This document shows positions 47,460 to 47,500 of a stretch of DNA of 47,500 bases, one piece after another. Source of the stretch: Chrysomallon squamiferum (Eukaryota > Mollusca > Gastropoda > Neomphalida > Peltospiridae); assembly GCA_012295275.1 (NCBI GenBank), contig CM022673.1, positions 7,835,311 to 7,882,810 of the forward strand, given 5' to 3'. A program made the translations under genes and the position numbers. The first letter of the stretch is position 1, and each line of letters starts with the position of its first letter. Under the pieces are notes generated by a model, which saw only the letters and a program-made list of their open reading frames with translations, searched no databases and was not told the DNA's origin.

Positions 47460-47500
47460 ACTGTGCGACCTAGCGCGAGAGATTCAACACACAACATACT
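47460..47500 (-). other. Possible 5' UTR exon end (tentative)
   Basis: On the minus strand this stretch ends in a strong donor, CACAGT|GTAAGT. If joined to the exon at 46013, the frame that feeds the HDAC reading frame contains a TAG here, so it would be non-coding. The first HDAC-frame ATG would then be the one at 45985-45987. A short upstream reading frame could begin at the ATG at about 47495-47497 and stop before that start. The exon continues beyond the window. The call rests only on the donor and on local non-repetitive, GC-richer sequence. Confidence 0.3.

Overview
The window is one stretch of an animal genome, very AT-rich and full of microsatellites, with short coding exons in long repeat-laden introns on the minus strand. 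I recognise one protein-coding gene: a class IIa histone deacetylase of the HDAC4/5/7/9 family. I resolve 23 coding exons running from about 46.0 kb (5' end) down to 6.04 kb (stop codon). They encode roughly 1,007 residues, against 1,084 for human HDAC4. No gene is evident on the plus strand. I see no bacterial-type operon, CRISPR array, rRNA, tRNA or intact transposon.

The predicted protein has the full class IIa layout. A Gln-rich coiled coil comes first, then a MEF2-binding helix, then an Arg/Lys-rich nuclear localisation segment. Three 14-3-3/kinase sites of the RxxS type follow the pattern of HDAC4 Ser246, Ser467 and Ser632. A zinc deacetylase domain and a C-terminal nuclear export segment follow. 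The active site has Tyr where vertebrate class IIa enzymes have His. This, with single-gene HDAC4/5-like features, suggests an invertebrate, perhaps a lophotrochozoan such as a mollusc (inference only).

Layout: 1-6039 is the 3' UTR and 3' flank, with poly-A/T and AAT repeats and a (GT)n tract. 6040-15487 holds the last 12 coding exons, that is the catalytic half and the C-terminus. 15773-36016 holds the regulatory N-terminal exons, with several minisatellites and some non-repetitive intronic islands. 36017-45944 is a 9.9-kb intron with three perfect cAMP response elements and a candidate internal promoter with an alternative first coding exon. 45945-46013 is the most upstream coding exon found, and 47460-47500 may be the end of a 5' UTR exon.

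The points most worth a second look are: the alternative first exon at 39.3 kb; a possible 71-nt stop-containing (poison) exon at 22.6 kb that could give a catalytic-domain-less, MITR-like protein; a reading-phase mismatch between the exons at 15773 and 15487; a splice acceptor plus exon start copied twice between expanding triplet repeats near 17 kb; the three CREs; and several islands that look like intronic enhancers. I could run no searches, so everything rests on reading the sequence and on recalled family features.
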